Positions 1 through 5,614 of a stretch of DNA of 5,614 nucleotides are shown here, in pieces. Source of the DNA: an uncultured Bacillota bacterium (GTDB lineage: Bacteria > Bacillota_I > Bacilli_A > Erysipelotrichales > Erysipelotrichaceae); the NCBI GenBank assembly GCA_946619805.1, contig CAMOMM010000074.1, positions 1 through 5,614 on the forward strand, in the 5' to 3' direction. The position numbers and the translations under genes are program-made. The notes under the pieces were generated by a model. That model was not told where the DNA came from. It searched no databases and worked only from the letters and a program-made list of their open reading frames with translations. Each line of letters begins with the position of its first letter. Within the stretch, counting starts at the first letter, position 1.

Positions 1-648
1 CCTTTTGTCCGCGCCTTTGATCTCATTTTTGCCCGGGATTATCCCGTTGATGTAAACAGGCTTTTCATAGGTCACCGCGTTCACAGTGAGGAAACCTTTG
101 CCCGGAGTGAGAGAAACGAGATTTCAATGGAAGACATGTACTGCTACCGCATAACGGCTGCCTTCCGGGATCAGGGTTATTCCATTACCCGTCAGCAGGC
201 CTTACTGTTCCAGAAGACCTATGCCGAGATCCAGCATAAGCTTGTCCTGGGTGAAGAAATGGCGGAAATACTTGACTACTGCCATAAGACAGACCAGTTT
301 GTCCAGATAATTACCAACGGGCCAAGCGAACACCAGCGAAAGAAAATAACCTCATTAGGTCTGGATAAATGGATGGATACCTCAGCCATCGTCATCTCTT
401 CGGAAACCGGCTTCCGTAAACCGGAAAGAGAGATCTTCGACATCGCCAGGGAACGCTTCAGTCTTGATCTCAATAAAACCTACTTTGTTGGAGACAACGT
501 TGACACCGACATCCTGGGAGCCCACAATGCCGGCTGGAAGAATATCTGGTTCAACCACCGTCATCACCCTAACAATACCGGCATCACTCCTGATTACACC
601 GTATACAGTTACCGTGAGTTATTACAGCTCATTAAGGAACTTGCCTAG
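1..648 (+). CDS. HAD-superfamily hydrolase (subfamily IA-like phosphatase), 5'-truncated by window edge
   Basis: The frame is open from base 1 to a TAG at 646-648, giving 215 residues, so the true start and the N-terminal nucleophile motif (DxD) lie outside the window. The ATG at 127 is internal: the 42 residues before it read as normal cap-domain sequence. Visible HAD motifs are motif II IITNG (Thr at window residue 105), motif III KPERE (Lys 140, bases 418-420) and motif IV VGDNVDTDILGA (GD at 164-165, acidic residues at 168 and 170), followed by the usual H/AGW segment. The helical stretch before motif II fits a C1-type cap. These enzymes dephosphorylate small cytosolic metabolites using Mg2+. 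The overall look resembles YjjG-like nucleotidases and phosphoglycolate-phosphatase-like proteins, but substrate cannot be assigned from sequence. The gene converges on hslO and ends at its own terminator. Family assignment is firm; specificity is unknown. Confidence 0.9.
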   Translation, partial: PFVRAFDLIFARDYPVDVNRLFIGHRVHSEETFARSERNEISMEDMYCYRITAAFRDQGYSITRQQALLFQKTYAEIQHKLVLGEEMAEILDYCHKTDQFVQIITNGPSEHQRKKITSLGLDKWMDTSAIVISSETGFRKPEREIFDIARERFSLDLNKTYFVGDNVDTDILGAHNAGWKNIWFNHRHHPNNTGITPDYTVYSYRELLQLIKELA

Positions 649-671
649 AATCCTCCATCCGGAGGGTTTTT
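649..671 (+). terminator. Rho-independent terminator of the HAD hydrolase gene
   Basis: An 8-bp stem (649-656 paired with 661-668, core CCTCC/GGAGG, one T-G wobble) closes an ATCC tetraloop and runs into a TTTTT tract at 667-671, with part of the T tract in the stem base. It starts directly after the TAG stop. Confidence 0.8.
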
Positions 672-674
672 CAT

Positions 675-695
675 AAAAAAAGACACCGTGTGTCC
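675..695 (-). terminator. Rho-independent terminator of hslO and the tilS-hslO operon
   Basis: Read on the minus strand, a compact hairpin (GACAC, ACG loop, GTGTC; bases 694-682) is followed by seven T residues (681-675). It begins one base after the hslO TAA at 696-698. The stem is short (5 bp plus a possible G-T pair), but the position and U-tract are textbook. Confidence 0.75.
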
Positions 696-1571
696 TTAAC
701 TCATCTTCTTTACTCTCTGAGCAGTGATGTATCCTTCCAGAGTCTCTCTGGAAAACTGATACTTATTACCGCACATCTTGCAGACGACTTCACAGCCGCC
801 ATCCTCATCAACCATGGTCTGCAGATCTTCAACCGGCAGCTTCCGGATGATGCGGGCAAACTTGCCCTTGGAACATTCACATCTGAATACCGGTGTTTCT
901 CTGCCTAATTCCTGATAGTCATCGAATAAAGCATCGATAAGCTCCTTTGGATCTTCATATTCCGCCATCAGCTGTGATACCGGCTTGATGTTTCCGATAA
1001 TGTCCTCAACTATTCTGATGCTTTCCTCAGAAGCACCCGGCATCAGCTGCAATACCAGCCCGCCTGCCGAAGCCATCTTACCGTTTTCATCATATCCGAC
1101 ACCGACACAAACGGCACTCGGAGTCTGCTCAGAGATCATGAAATAATACGCAAAGTCATCACCGATCTCCCCGCTCTGTAAGTCAACACTGGAAACAAAC
1201 GGCTGTTTCATTCCCATGTCCTTGACTACTCTTAATGATCCATCGGTTCCGATCAGCTTGCCGATGGCTGCTTCAGGATCGTCATAACTGCCGTTTTCCA
1301 CAAAGCCTCTTACCGCTCCGCCAAAGTAACCGTCAACGACGATCTGCCCTAAAGGACCTTTACCGTCAATTGTCATTTCCAGTTTTTCCTTATCGGTCTT
1401 TAACATGGTTCCCATGATGGAACCGACTGTCAGAACACGTCCCAGAGCAGTCTCGGCTGATCTGCTGAGATGATGTCTTTCAGAAGCTTCCCTGACCAGT
1501 TCCGTTGTACGGCAGCAGAATACTCTGACTTCCTCATTTAAGACCGTTCCTCTTGATAATATATCCTTCAT
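696..1571 (-). CDS. hslO: Hsp33 redox-regulated holding chaperone
   Basis: This 291-residue protein matches the family length (about 290) and the family N-terminus (MKDILSRGTV...). Hsp33 is a cytosolic ATP-independent chaperone. When reduced it binds zinc through four cysteines and is inactive; oxidation with unfolding releases the zinc, forms disulfides and exposes a client-binding surface. The C-terminal redox switch is intact: C231-E-C233 and C264-K-M-C267, followed by GNKYQFS, which matches the family's CxC...CxxCG arrangement. A further cysteine at 260 and a Cys-Cys pair at 19-20 are also present. The N-terminal core carries the expected glycine-rich segments (GPLGQIVVDGYFGG near 72-85; LQLMPGASEE near 174-183). 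The ATG overlaps the TGA of the upstream membrane gene (ATGA) and has a strong GGAGGAG site 8 bases before it, so it is probably co-translated with that gene. It is the last gene of the operon and is followed at once by a terminator. Confidence 0.97.
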   Translation of the reverse strand: MKDILSRGTVLNEEVRVFCCRTTELVREASERHHLSRSAETALGRVLTVGSIMGTMLKTDKEKLEMTIDGKGPLGQIVVDGYFGGAVRGFVENGSYDDPEAAIGKLIGTDGSLRVVKDMGMKQPFVSSVDLQSGEIGDDFAYYFMISEQTPSAVCVGVGYDENGKMASAGGLVLQLMPGASEESIRIVEDIIGNIKPVSQLMAEYEDPKELIDALFDDYQELGRETPVFRCECSKGKFARIIRKLPVEDLQTMVDEDGGCEVVCKMCGNKYQFSRETLEGYITAQRVKKMS

Positions 1572-2119
1572 TTGATTTTCTCCTCCAGTTTGCCTGCCAG
1601 CTTGAATACCGTTAACAGGGCATATAATATGATCGCATACATCAGAATTCCCAATAAGGCAATGATGAATCCGTTACCGAACAGGATCATGGTCAGATAA
1701 TTGCCGATATAGGTAATTATATATGCAGCCATTATCGATCTGATGGTAATGGCAGTATCCGGCAGATCCTTGTCTTCAGCGAGTACTGACAGACGGTGAA
1801 ACAGCATGTACATTAAGATAAGATTGAAAGCCAGATCAGCTATGCCCAGAGCCAGTCCCCAGTATCCGACCTCTGCCCTCATTAATGCCAGAATGAAATC
1901 CACCAGCGAGATGACGCAGCAGATCAGACTGAGGATTTTTACAAACTGTCCCTTACCGTCATCAAACAGATCAACGGCAGCCAGAGATGCCAGATAATAT
2001 CCGATGAAAGAAGGAACGAAATTGACAATTCCTATCTTCAGTTCGATATTGATGTTTATCATGATGAATATCAGAGCGATAAAGAGCTGTCTGACTGCTT
2101 TCACTGTTTTATAATTCAT
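1568..2119 (-). CDS. Uncharacterised multi-pass membrane protein between ftsH and hslO
   Basis: I do not recognise a function. The 183-residue product is strongly hydrophobic, with five to six likely transmembrane segments near residues 11-23, 29-50, 60-80, 86-110, 126-147 and 150-172. Short charged loops lie between them (around 52-60 and 111-126), and a lysine-rich tail ends the protein. The segment VNFVPSFIGYYLA (32-44) resembles an N-terminal pattern (asparagine, x, proline, then FIGY) that I recall from unassigned Firmicutes integral membrane proteins; this is memory, not a search. There are no catalytic motifs and no signal peptide distinct from the first membrane segment. The ATG is preceded by AGGAGA five bases upstream, so the start is well supported. 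It is 50 bp after ftsH and overlaps hslO by 4 bp. In many Bacilli this slot holds coaX; this protein is not a pantothenate kinase. A role in envelope or redox stress is guesswork from position. Confidence 0.85.
   Translation of the reverse strand: MNYKTVKAVRQLFIALIFIMININIELKIGIVNFVPSFIGYYLASLAAVDLFDDGKGQFVKILSLICCVISLVDFILALMRAEVGYWGLALGIADLAFNLILMYMLFHRLSVLAEDKDLPDTAITIRSIMAAYIITYIGNYLTMILFGNGFIIALLGILMYAIILYALLTVFKLAGKLEEKIK
1580..1586 (-). promoter_or_regulatory. Shine-Dalgarno site of hslO inside the upstream gene
   Basis: GGAGGAG on the minus strand lies 8 bases before the hslO ATG (1571-1569), within the last codons of the membrane-protein gene. This fixes the hslO start and, together with the ATGA overlap, supports translational coupling. 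Confidence 0.85.
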
Positions 2120-2124
2120 TATCT

Positions 2125-2130
2125 TCTCCT
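2125..2130 (-). promoter_or_regulatory. Shine-Dalgarno site of the membrane-protein gene
   Basis: AGGAGA on the minus strand ends 5 bases before the ATG (2119-2117). It lies just outside the neighbouring stem-loop, so the hairpin does not obviously mask it. Confidence 0.75.
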
Positions 2131-2133
2131 GAA

Positions 2134-2162
2134 ATGAAACAGCACTTTCGTGCTGTTTTCAT
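2134..2162 (-). terminator. Stem-loop between ftsH and the membrane gene; weak terminator, attenuator or RNA-processing element
   Basis: Nine uninterrupted base pairs (2137-2145 with 2150-2158) close a 4-base loop. One bulged base (2159) and three more pairs (2134-2136 with 2160-2162) extend the stem. On the minus strand the sequence after the core stem is T-rich (TTTCATTTC) but is not a clean U-tract, so termination would be partial at best. This would let ftsH be expressed more than the genes after it. An mRNA-stabilising 3' structure is an equal alternative. Confidence 0.5.
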
Positions 2163-2189
2163 TATACTCTTACCGAACAGTTTCTTCTA
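2161..2189 (-). promoter_or_regulatory. Possible internal promoter for the membrane gene and hslO
   Basis: The minus strand carries a perfect TATAAT at 2166-2161, overlapping the space just after the ftsH stop codon. The best -35 at a 17-base spacing is TAGAAG (2189-2184), only 3 of 6 matches to TTGACA, and there is no TG extension. A start about 7 bases downstream would fall within the adjacent stem-loop. The -10 match is exact, but AT-rich intergenic DNA produces such boxes by chance. Confidence 0.35.
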
Positions 2190-4038
2190 CTGTTTCAGGC
2201 TTTACCTTACCGTACTTGACGATATTGTCGAGATCTTCCTTGGTCAGGGTTTCCTGATCAATCAGAGCCCGGACAATGTTATCCAGATCCTTGCGGTGTT
2301 CGGAAATGATCCGCTTGGCCTGATCATAACAGCCATTGACGATTTTTCTGATTTCCTGATCTATCTCATAGGCAACCGTATCGGAATATGACTTATTGGA
2401 AGTATAGTCTCTTCCCAGGAAAACATTCTCGCCCTGGGAATCATACTGCACAGGACCGATGGTCTCACTCATGCCATACTGATTGACCATGCTCTTGGCG
2501 ATCTTGGTGACCTTTTCCAGGTCATTGGAAGCACCGGTACTGACTTCTCCCAGTACCAGTTCCTCAGCTACACGACCACCCAGTAACCCGGTGATCTGTG
2601 CCAGCAGTTCCTTCTTGGTAGAGAGGAACATGCTGTCTTCCTTTGGTGTCATTAAGTTATAGCCGCCAGCCACACCTCTCGGTATAATGGTGACTTTCTG
2701 TACAATATTGGCTCCTTCCAGAAACAGTCCGATAACCGCGTGACCTGCTTCATGGGTAGCCACCAGGGTCTTTTCCCTGTCAGAATACTTTCTGCTCTTT
2801 TTAGCCGGACCGCCCATGGTTCTGTCGATGGCTTCATCGAGATTGCTCATGGTGATTTTATCTCTGTTTTCTCTGACAGCCAGAATGGCTGCTTCGTTAA
2901 GCACGTTCTCCAGATCAGCCCCGGAGAAGCCAGGTGTTCTGGCAGCCAGAGCTCCAAGATCAACATCGTCTTCAAAGCGCTTGTTTCTGGCATGTACTTC
3001 CAGAATGGCCTTTCTGCCGTTTTTGTCAGGCAGGTTTACCGTGATCTGACGGTCGAAACGGCCAGGTCTTAACAATGCCGGGTCCAGTACATCCGGACGG
3101 TTGGTAGCGGCAATAACAACAATACCCTTGTTGTCTTCAATGCCATCCATCTCAACCAGCAGCATGTTAAGTGTCTGTTCACGTTCATCGTTGCCGCCGC
3201 CTAAACCGGCACCACGCTGTCTGCCTACGGCATCGATCTCATCGATGAATACTATGCAAGGGGCAGTGCTCTTGGCTTTCTTGAACATGTCTCTGACACG
3301 GCTGGCACCGACACCGACAAACATTTCCACAAAGTCGGCACCGCTGATGGAATAGAATGGAACATCTGCTTCACCGGCAACAGCCTTGGCCAGTAAGGTC
3401 TTACCTGTTCCCGGAGGGCCTACCATCAGAATGCCCTTAGGTATTCTGGCACCCATCTTGGCATATTTTTCCGGTCCTTTCAGATAGCTGATCAGTTCAG
3501 CGACTTCTTCCTTTTCCTCATCACAGCCGGCCACATCACTGAATCTTACCTTGATGTTGCCTTCCAGACGGGCTCTGGATTTGGAGAACTCAAAGGCCTT
3601 GTTGTTCTGACTGCCGCTCATGCGGGATATGAAGTATATGCCCACTGCCGTAACGATGACCAGTGGAACGACCTGTACCAGGGCTTCTATCAGAGGGTTG
3701 GTCTTATAGGCATCAACGATCTTGATGTTGCCTTCCTTGACTTTGCTCTGAAGAGTGGTAACAAGTCCGTTATTAGCTGCTTCTGTGTTAGGCAAGGTAA
3801 CCTGGAATCCCTTTTCACCGTTTTTGTCAGTATATATGCCCTTGACATCAATGACGGTGTTGCTGAGAGTAAGCTGTACCTGTTCGATCTGCTTATCATT
3901 CCGGTTCAGTAATTCAACAAACTGCCCATAGGTCATGGCAACATTATTGCCGCGCATGGCCGTGGAAGTAAGGAAGATCAGAATTGGCAGCATCAGCAGA
4001 TATGGGATCAGATTTGCCCATGTTCTGTTATTTCTCAA
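2170..4038 (-). CDS. ftsH: ATP-dependent zinc metalloprotease FtsH (membrane AAA+ protease)
   Basis: FtsH forms membrane-anchored hexamers that unfold and degrade misassembled membrane proteins and some short-lived regulators. At 622 residues it is close to the Bacillus and E. coli proteins. Order of domains: first membrane segment (about 10-26), small extracytoplasmic domain (about 30-110), second membrane segment (about 116-138), AAA+ module, then M41 peptidase. Visible motifs: Walker A GPPGTGKT (207-214), pore loop MFVGVG (239-244), Walker B VFIDEIDA (263-270), second region of homology around 312-330 with arginine fingers R324 and R327, zinc site HEAGH (429-433), and the distal zinc ligand Asp in SNDLEK (D506). 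All catalytic residues are present. The start is TTG at 4038-4036: the only in-frame codons between it and the hpt TAA are non-starts, and the first ATG downstream (residue 16) would cut the first membrane helix. A GAGGAG site lies 12 bases upstream, longer than usual. It follows hpt by 21 bp. Confidence 0.98.
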   Translation of the reverse strand: MRNNRTWANLIPYLLMLPILIFLTSTAMRGNNVAMTYGQFVELLNRNDKQIEQVQLTLSNTVIDVKGIYTDKNGEKGFQVTLPNTEAANNGLVTTLQSKVKEGNIKIVDAYKTNPLIEALVQVVPLVIVTAVGIYFISRMSGSQNNKAFEFSKSRARLEGNIKVRFSDVAGCDEEKEEVAELISYLKGPEKYAKMGARIPKGILMVGPPGTGKTLLAKAVAGEADVPFYSISGADFVEMFVGVGASRVRDMFKKAKSTAPCIVFIDEIDAVGRQRGAGLGGGNDEREQTLNMLLVEMDGIEDNKGIVVIAATNRPDVLDPALLRPGRFDRQITVNLPDKNGRKAILEVHARNKRFEDDVDLGALAARTPGFSGADLENVLNEAAILAVRENRDKITMSNLDEAIDRTMGGPAKKSRKYSDREKTLVATHEAGHAVIGLFLEGANIVQKVTIIPRGVAGGYNLMTPKEDSMFLSTKKELLAQITGLLGGRVAEELVLGEVSTGASNDLEKVTKIAKSMVNQYGMSETIGPVQYDSQGENVFLGRDYTSNKSYSDTVAYEIDQEIRKIVNGCYDQAKRIISEHRKDLDNIVRALIDQETLTKEDLDNIVKYGKVKPETVEETVR

Positions 4039-4050
4039 TTTACTTTCACA

Positions 4051-4056
4051 CTCCTC
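4051..4056 (-). promoter_or_regulatory. Shine-Dalgarno site deciding the TTG start of ftsH
   Basis: GAGGAG on the minus strand lies in the 21-bp hpt-ftsH gap, with 12 bases between it and the TTG at 4038. No ATG, GTG or CTG occurs in the ftsH frame between it and the TTG. It is the only good ribosome binding site here, so it must serve ftsH despite the long spacing. Confidence 0.7.
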
Positions 4057-4059
4057 AAA

Positions 4060-4599
4060 TTAATACAATTCTTCTTTTAAAACTCCAACATACGGGAGAT
4101 TTCTGTATTTCTGATTGTAGTCGAGGCCAAAGCCTACCACAAATTCATTTTCTACTTCAAATCCTATATAATCAGCCTTAACATCAACCTGTCTTCTGGA
4201 TGGCTTATCCAATAAGCTTACAACCTTGACGTCATGAGCCCCCTTGTTATAAAGCAGGGTCTTAAGTGCCTTGATCGTAATACCGGTATCAACAATATCC
4301 TCGACCAGTACCAGATCGCGTCCCTGAATGGAATGCTCCAGGTCCTTGATGATCTTGATATCACCTAGACTTTCCGTTCCGGAATAGCTGGAAACCGCCA
4401 TGAAGTCGATCTCAATATCCAGAGTAACTCTCTTGATCAGTTCAGCCATGAAAGGAACTGAACCCTTCAGAATACCGACAAACAGAAGACCGTTATGGTT
4501 GTCTGCATAATCATGGTCAAGCTGCCGTCCCAGTTCGAAACAGCGCTGTCTTATCTGTTCCTCGCTTATCAGAATTTTCTTTAAATCATCCTTGATCAT
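4060..4599 (-). CDS. hpt: Hypoxanthine (guanine) phosphoribosyltransferase
   Basis: This cytosolic purine-salvage enzyme joins hypoxanthine (and usually guanine) to PRPP to give IMP or GMP. The 179-residue product matches the Bacillus enzyme (about 180) along its whole length. The PRPP-binding signature is VLVEDIVDTGITI (97-109), with the acidic pair E100-D101 and the likely catalytic D104. The LKGS loop (44-47) and SSYSG flexible-loop region (70-74) are also present. The purine-recognition end has LLDKPSRR (129-136) and FVVGFGLDY...KYRNLPY (153-170). I chose the ATG at 4599-4597 because it restores the family N-terminus (MIKDDLKKILISEE) and has a G-rich site just upstream. A TTG at 4611 would add four residues (Leu/Met-Gly-Val-Leu) made from that site and is unlikely. 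It sits 24 bp after tilS and 21 bp before ftsH, in the same operon. Confidence 0.96.
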   Translation of the reverse strand: MIKDDLKKILISEEQIRQRCFELGRQLDHDYADNHNGLLFVGILKGSVPFMAELIKRVTLDIEIDFMAVSSYSGTESLGDIKIIKDLEHSIQGRDLVLVEDIVDTGITIKALKTLLYNKGAHDVKVVSLLDKPSRRQVDVKADYIGFEVENEFVVGFGLDYNQKYRNLPYVGVLKEELY

Positions 4600-4602
4600 A
4601 AG

Positions 4603-4609
4603 CACCCCC
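4603..4609 (-). promoter_or_regulatory. Atypical Shine-Dalgarno site of hpt (GGGGGTG)
   Basis: On the minus strand GGGGGTG follows a run of seven T and ends 3 bases before the ATG at 4599. It differs from the consensus GGAGGTG at one base. Its presence argues that the upstream in-frame TTG and GTG are part of the binding site and not start codons. Confidence 0.6.
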
Positions 4610-4623
4610 AAAAAAACAAGATA

Positions 4624-5614
4624 TTAAAATTTTAGCACAAATAAGTCCGGTTTGATAGTGTAATGCGATTTATCACACCCAATATTGGCGATAAAGACAA
4701 CCTGGCCCTTACTGTTGACTATTACCGGCCATCTGCTGCGTTCTTTTCTTTTTATTTTACGGTCAATGAAGAAACGTGACAGTTTCTTACGTCCATAACG
4801 CAGCCGGATCTCATCACTGCCCTGTCCGTTTCGCACAGTTACCGGAAAGTCATCTTCACTCAGAGATACACCTTCAATGACCTTGCCGTTTCTGCATAAT
4901 TCAAAATAAGGAGTCCTGAAGTATTCCGGTTTTTCAAGAACATAGCTGTATCCTGCGAAAGGCTCATTGACATATACAACACCATATTCGTATACGACTT
5001 CCAGCCCTCCATATACCGGTATGTATCCGTTTTTCTTACTGATAAGGATTGTTTTTACAATATCATCAATATACTCGGAAGAATAGCTGGAAGTCTTATC
5101 CTTCTGCCATATCATCCATCTGATCAGTTCCCCTTTTCTTTCTTCCTGACGGAACTGTTCCAAAGGGATCTCATCCCCATACTGTCTTTCAAATCTTTCC
5201 AGCATACTGTGCTGCTGCCGGTTAAGTATTTCTATTTCACTTAACCATTCAGTGATCTGAGCATCATCTGCCGGTTCAATCAGAGAATGTCTGATACGGT
5301 TTCTGGTGTAATGATCAGTGAAGTTGCTTTCATCGTCATGGAACGGCACTCCATTTTCCAGACAGTACTCCCTGGTCTGCTTCTTACGGTATTTTAACAG
5401 AGGCCTTAAGATCTTCATGCCATGATGGTATCCTTCGTAAGGAATGCCATAATACCAGCCATGAGAGCCTCTTTCCAGTGACATAAGATAATTTTCAAGA
5501 TGATCATCCATCTGATGACCAGTTAACAGATAATCGCACTTTTCCCTGTCATAAACCTTCTTATAAAACTCATAGCGGGCATTACGGGCCCACATCTGGA
5601 AGTTCTCACTGTCA
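4624..5614 (-). CDS. tilS: tRNA(Ile)-lysidine synthase, 5' end beyond the window
   Basis: TilS uses ATP and lysine to convert the wobble cytidine of the CAU anticodon of a minor tRNA-Ile to lysidine, so that it reads AUA and is charged with isoleucine. It acts in the cytosol and is generally essential. The frame is open to the right edge (from base 5613), giving 329 residues; roughly the first quarter, including the PP-loop SGGxDS, is missing. The ATG at 5595 is internal, because NFQMWARNARYEF (fragment residues 4-16) is a conserved block running across it. Visible features: TGHQMDDHLEN (31-41, equivalent to the family's HHxDDxxET block), RPLL (70-73), SNFTDHYTRNRIRH (96-109), and a C-terminal TilS domain (about 257-322) with KKLSRFFIDRKI and RSRWPVIV. 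The protein ends at TAA 4626-4624. Together with hpt and ftsH it forms the standard Firmicutes cluster. Confidence 0.96.
   Translation of the reverse strand, partial: DSENFQMWARNARYEFYKKVYDREKCDYLLTGHQMDDHLENYLMSLERGSHGWYYGIPYEGYHHGMKILRPLLKYRKKQTREYCLENGVPFHDDESNFTDHYTRNRIRHSLIEPADDAQITEWLSEIEILNRQQHSMLERFERQYGDEIPLEQFRQEERKGELIRWMIWQKDKTSSYSSEYIDDIVKTILISKKNGYIPVYGGLEVVYEYGVVYVNEPFAGYSYVLEKPEYFRTPYFELCRNGKVIEGVSLSEDDFPVTVRNGQGSDEIRLRYGRKKLSRFFIDRKIKRKERSRWPVIVNSKGQVVFIANIGCDKSHYTIKPDLFVLKF
4629..4637 (-). promoter_or_regulatory. Possible extended -10 promoter for hpt-ftsH inside the tilS 3' end
   Basis: The minus strand reads TGCTAAAAT at 4637-4629, an extended -10 form (TGn plus TAAAAT, 5 of 6 to TATAAT), in the last codons of tilS. 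The -35 position (TATCAA, 4657-4652) is poor. A start near 4622 would give a leader of about 23 bases before the hpt ATG. It could be chance in AT-rich sequence. Confidence 0.25.

Noticed and set aside
127..648. HAD gene starting at the ATG at 127 as a complete 173-residue protein
   Set aside because: The frame is open to the window edge with sensible cap-domain sequence before this ATG, and the mandatory N-terminal DxD motif would be missing. The gene is truncated by the window, not short.
690..908. Plus-strand open frame of 72 codons opposite the hslO 3' end
   Set aside because: It starts inside the hslO terminator and lies antisense to the conserved zinc-binding domain; no start signals support it.
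2137..2158. AGCAC/GTGCT inverted repeat as a possible CIRCE heat-shock operator
   Set aside because: CIRCE needs TTAGCACTC and GAGTGCTAA separated by nine bases. Here the arms are four bases apart and the flanks do not match, so it is better read as an RNA stem-loop.
2880..3013. Repeated CCAGAATGGC at two places in ftsH
   Set aside because: The two 10-mers encode separate Ala-Ile-Leu segments in the same reading frame (AAILAV and KAILEV); this is coincidental codon similarity, with no longer repeat around them.
2740..3072. Open frame of 110 codons on the plus strand inside ftsH
   Set aside because: It is antisense to the highly conserved AAA+ core of ftsH, has no ribosome binding site worth noting and a composition explained by the coding strand. 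Other plus-strand frames in 2134-4181 fail for the same reasons.
4624..5595. tilS starting at the ATG at 5595 as a shortened, PP-loop-less protein
   Set aside because: Conserved TilS sequence (NFQ before the Met, ARNARYEF after it) continues across this ATG to the window edge, so the missing N-terminus is a boundary effect.

Overview
The window is a housekeeping segment of a low-to-moderate GC Firmicutes (Bacillota) chromosome. The gene order tilS-hpt-ftsH followed closely by hslO is the classic Firmicutes arrangement. The protein sequences, the strong AGGAGG-type ribosome binding sites and the lack of coaX between ftsH and hslO would fit an Erysipelotrichia-like gut or oral lineage. That taxonomic guess is inference only. 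I see no mobile element, CRISPR array, rRNA or tRNA gene.

Layout: bases 1-648 (+) hold the C-terminal part of a HAD-family phosphatase, cut by the left edge. Bases 649-695 are a very short convergent intergenic stretch with two abutting intrinsic terminators, one per strand. The rest is one minus-strand operon, read from right to left: tilS (tRNA-Ile lysidine synthase, 5' end off the right edge), hpt (hypoxanthine phosphoribosyltransferase), ftsH (membrane AAA+ zinc protease), an uncharacterised small multi-pass membrane protein, and hslO (Hsp33 redox chaperone). Spacings are 24 bp (tilS-hpt), 21 bp (hpt-ftsH), 50 bp (ftsH-membrane gene) and a 4-bp ATGA overlap (membrane gene-hslO).

How the genes fit together: TilS modifies the CAU anticodon of a tRNA-Ile for AUA decoding, and Hpt salvages purines; in Bacilli both are encoded next to FtsH. 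FtsH performs quality control of membrane and regulatory proteins, and Hsp33 holds unfolding proteins under oxidative or heat stress. The unknown membrane protein sits between the two proteostasis genes and is translationally coupled to hslO. It occupies the place where many Bacilli carry coaX.

The points most worth a second look are this unknown membrane gene, a perfect TATAAT box and a stem-loop in the 50-bp gap before it, and the TTG start of ftsH with a widely spaced Shine-Dalgarno. There is no evidence for an exotic new system; the window is mostly ordinary core genome.
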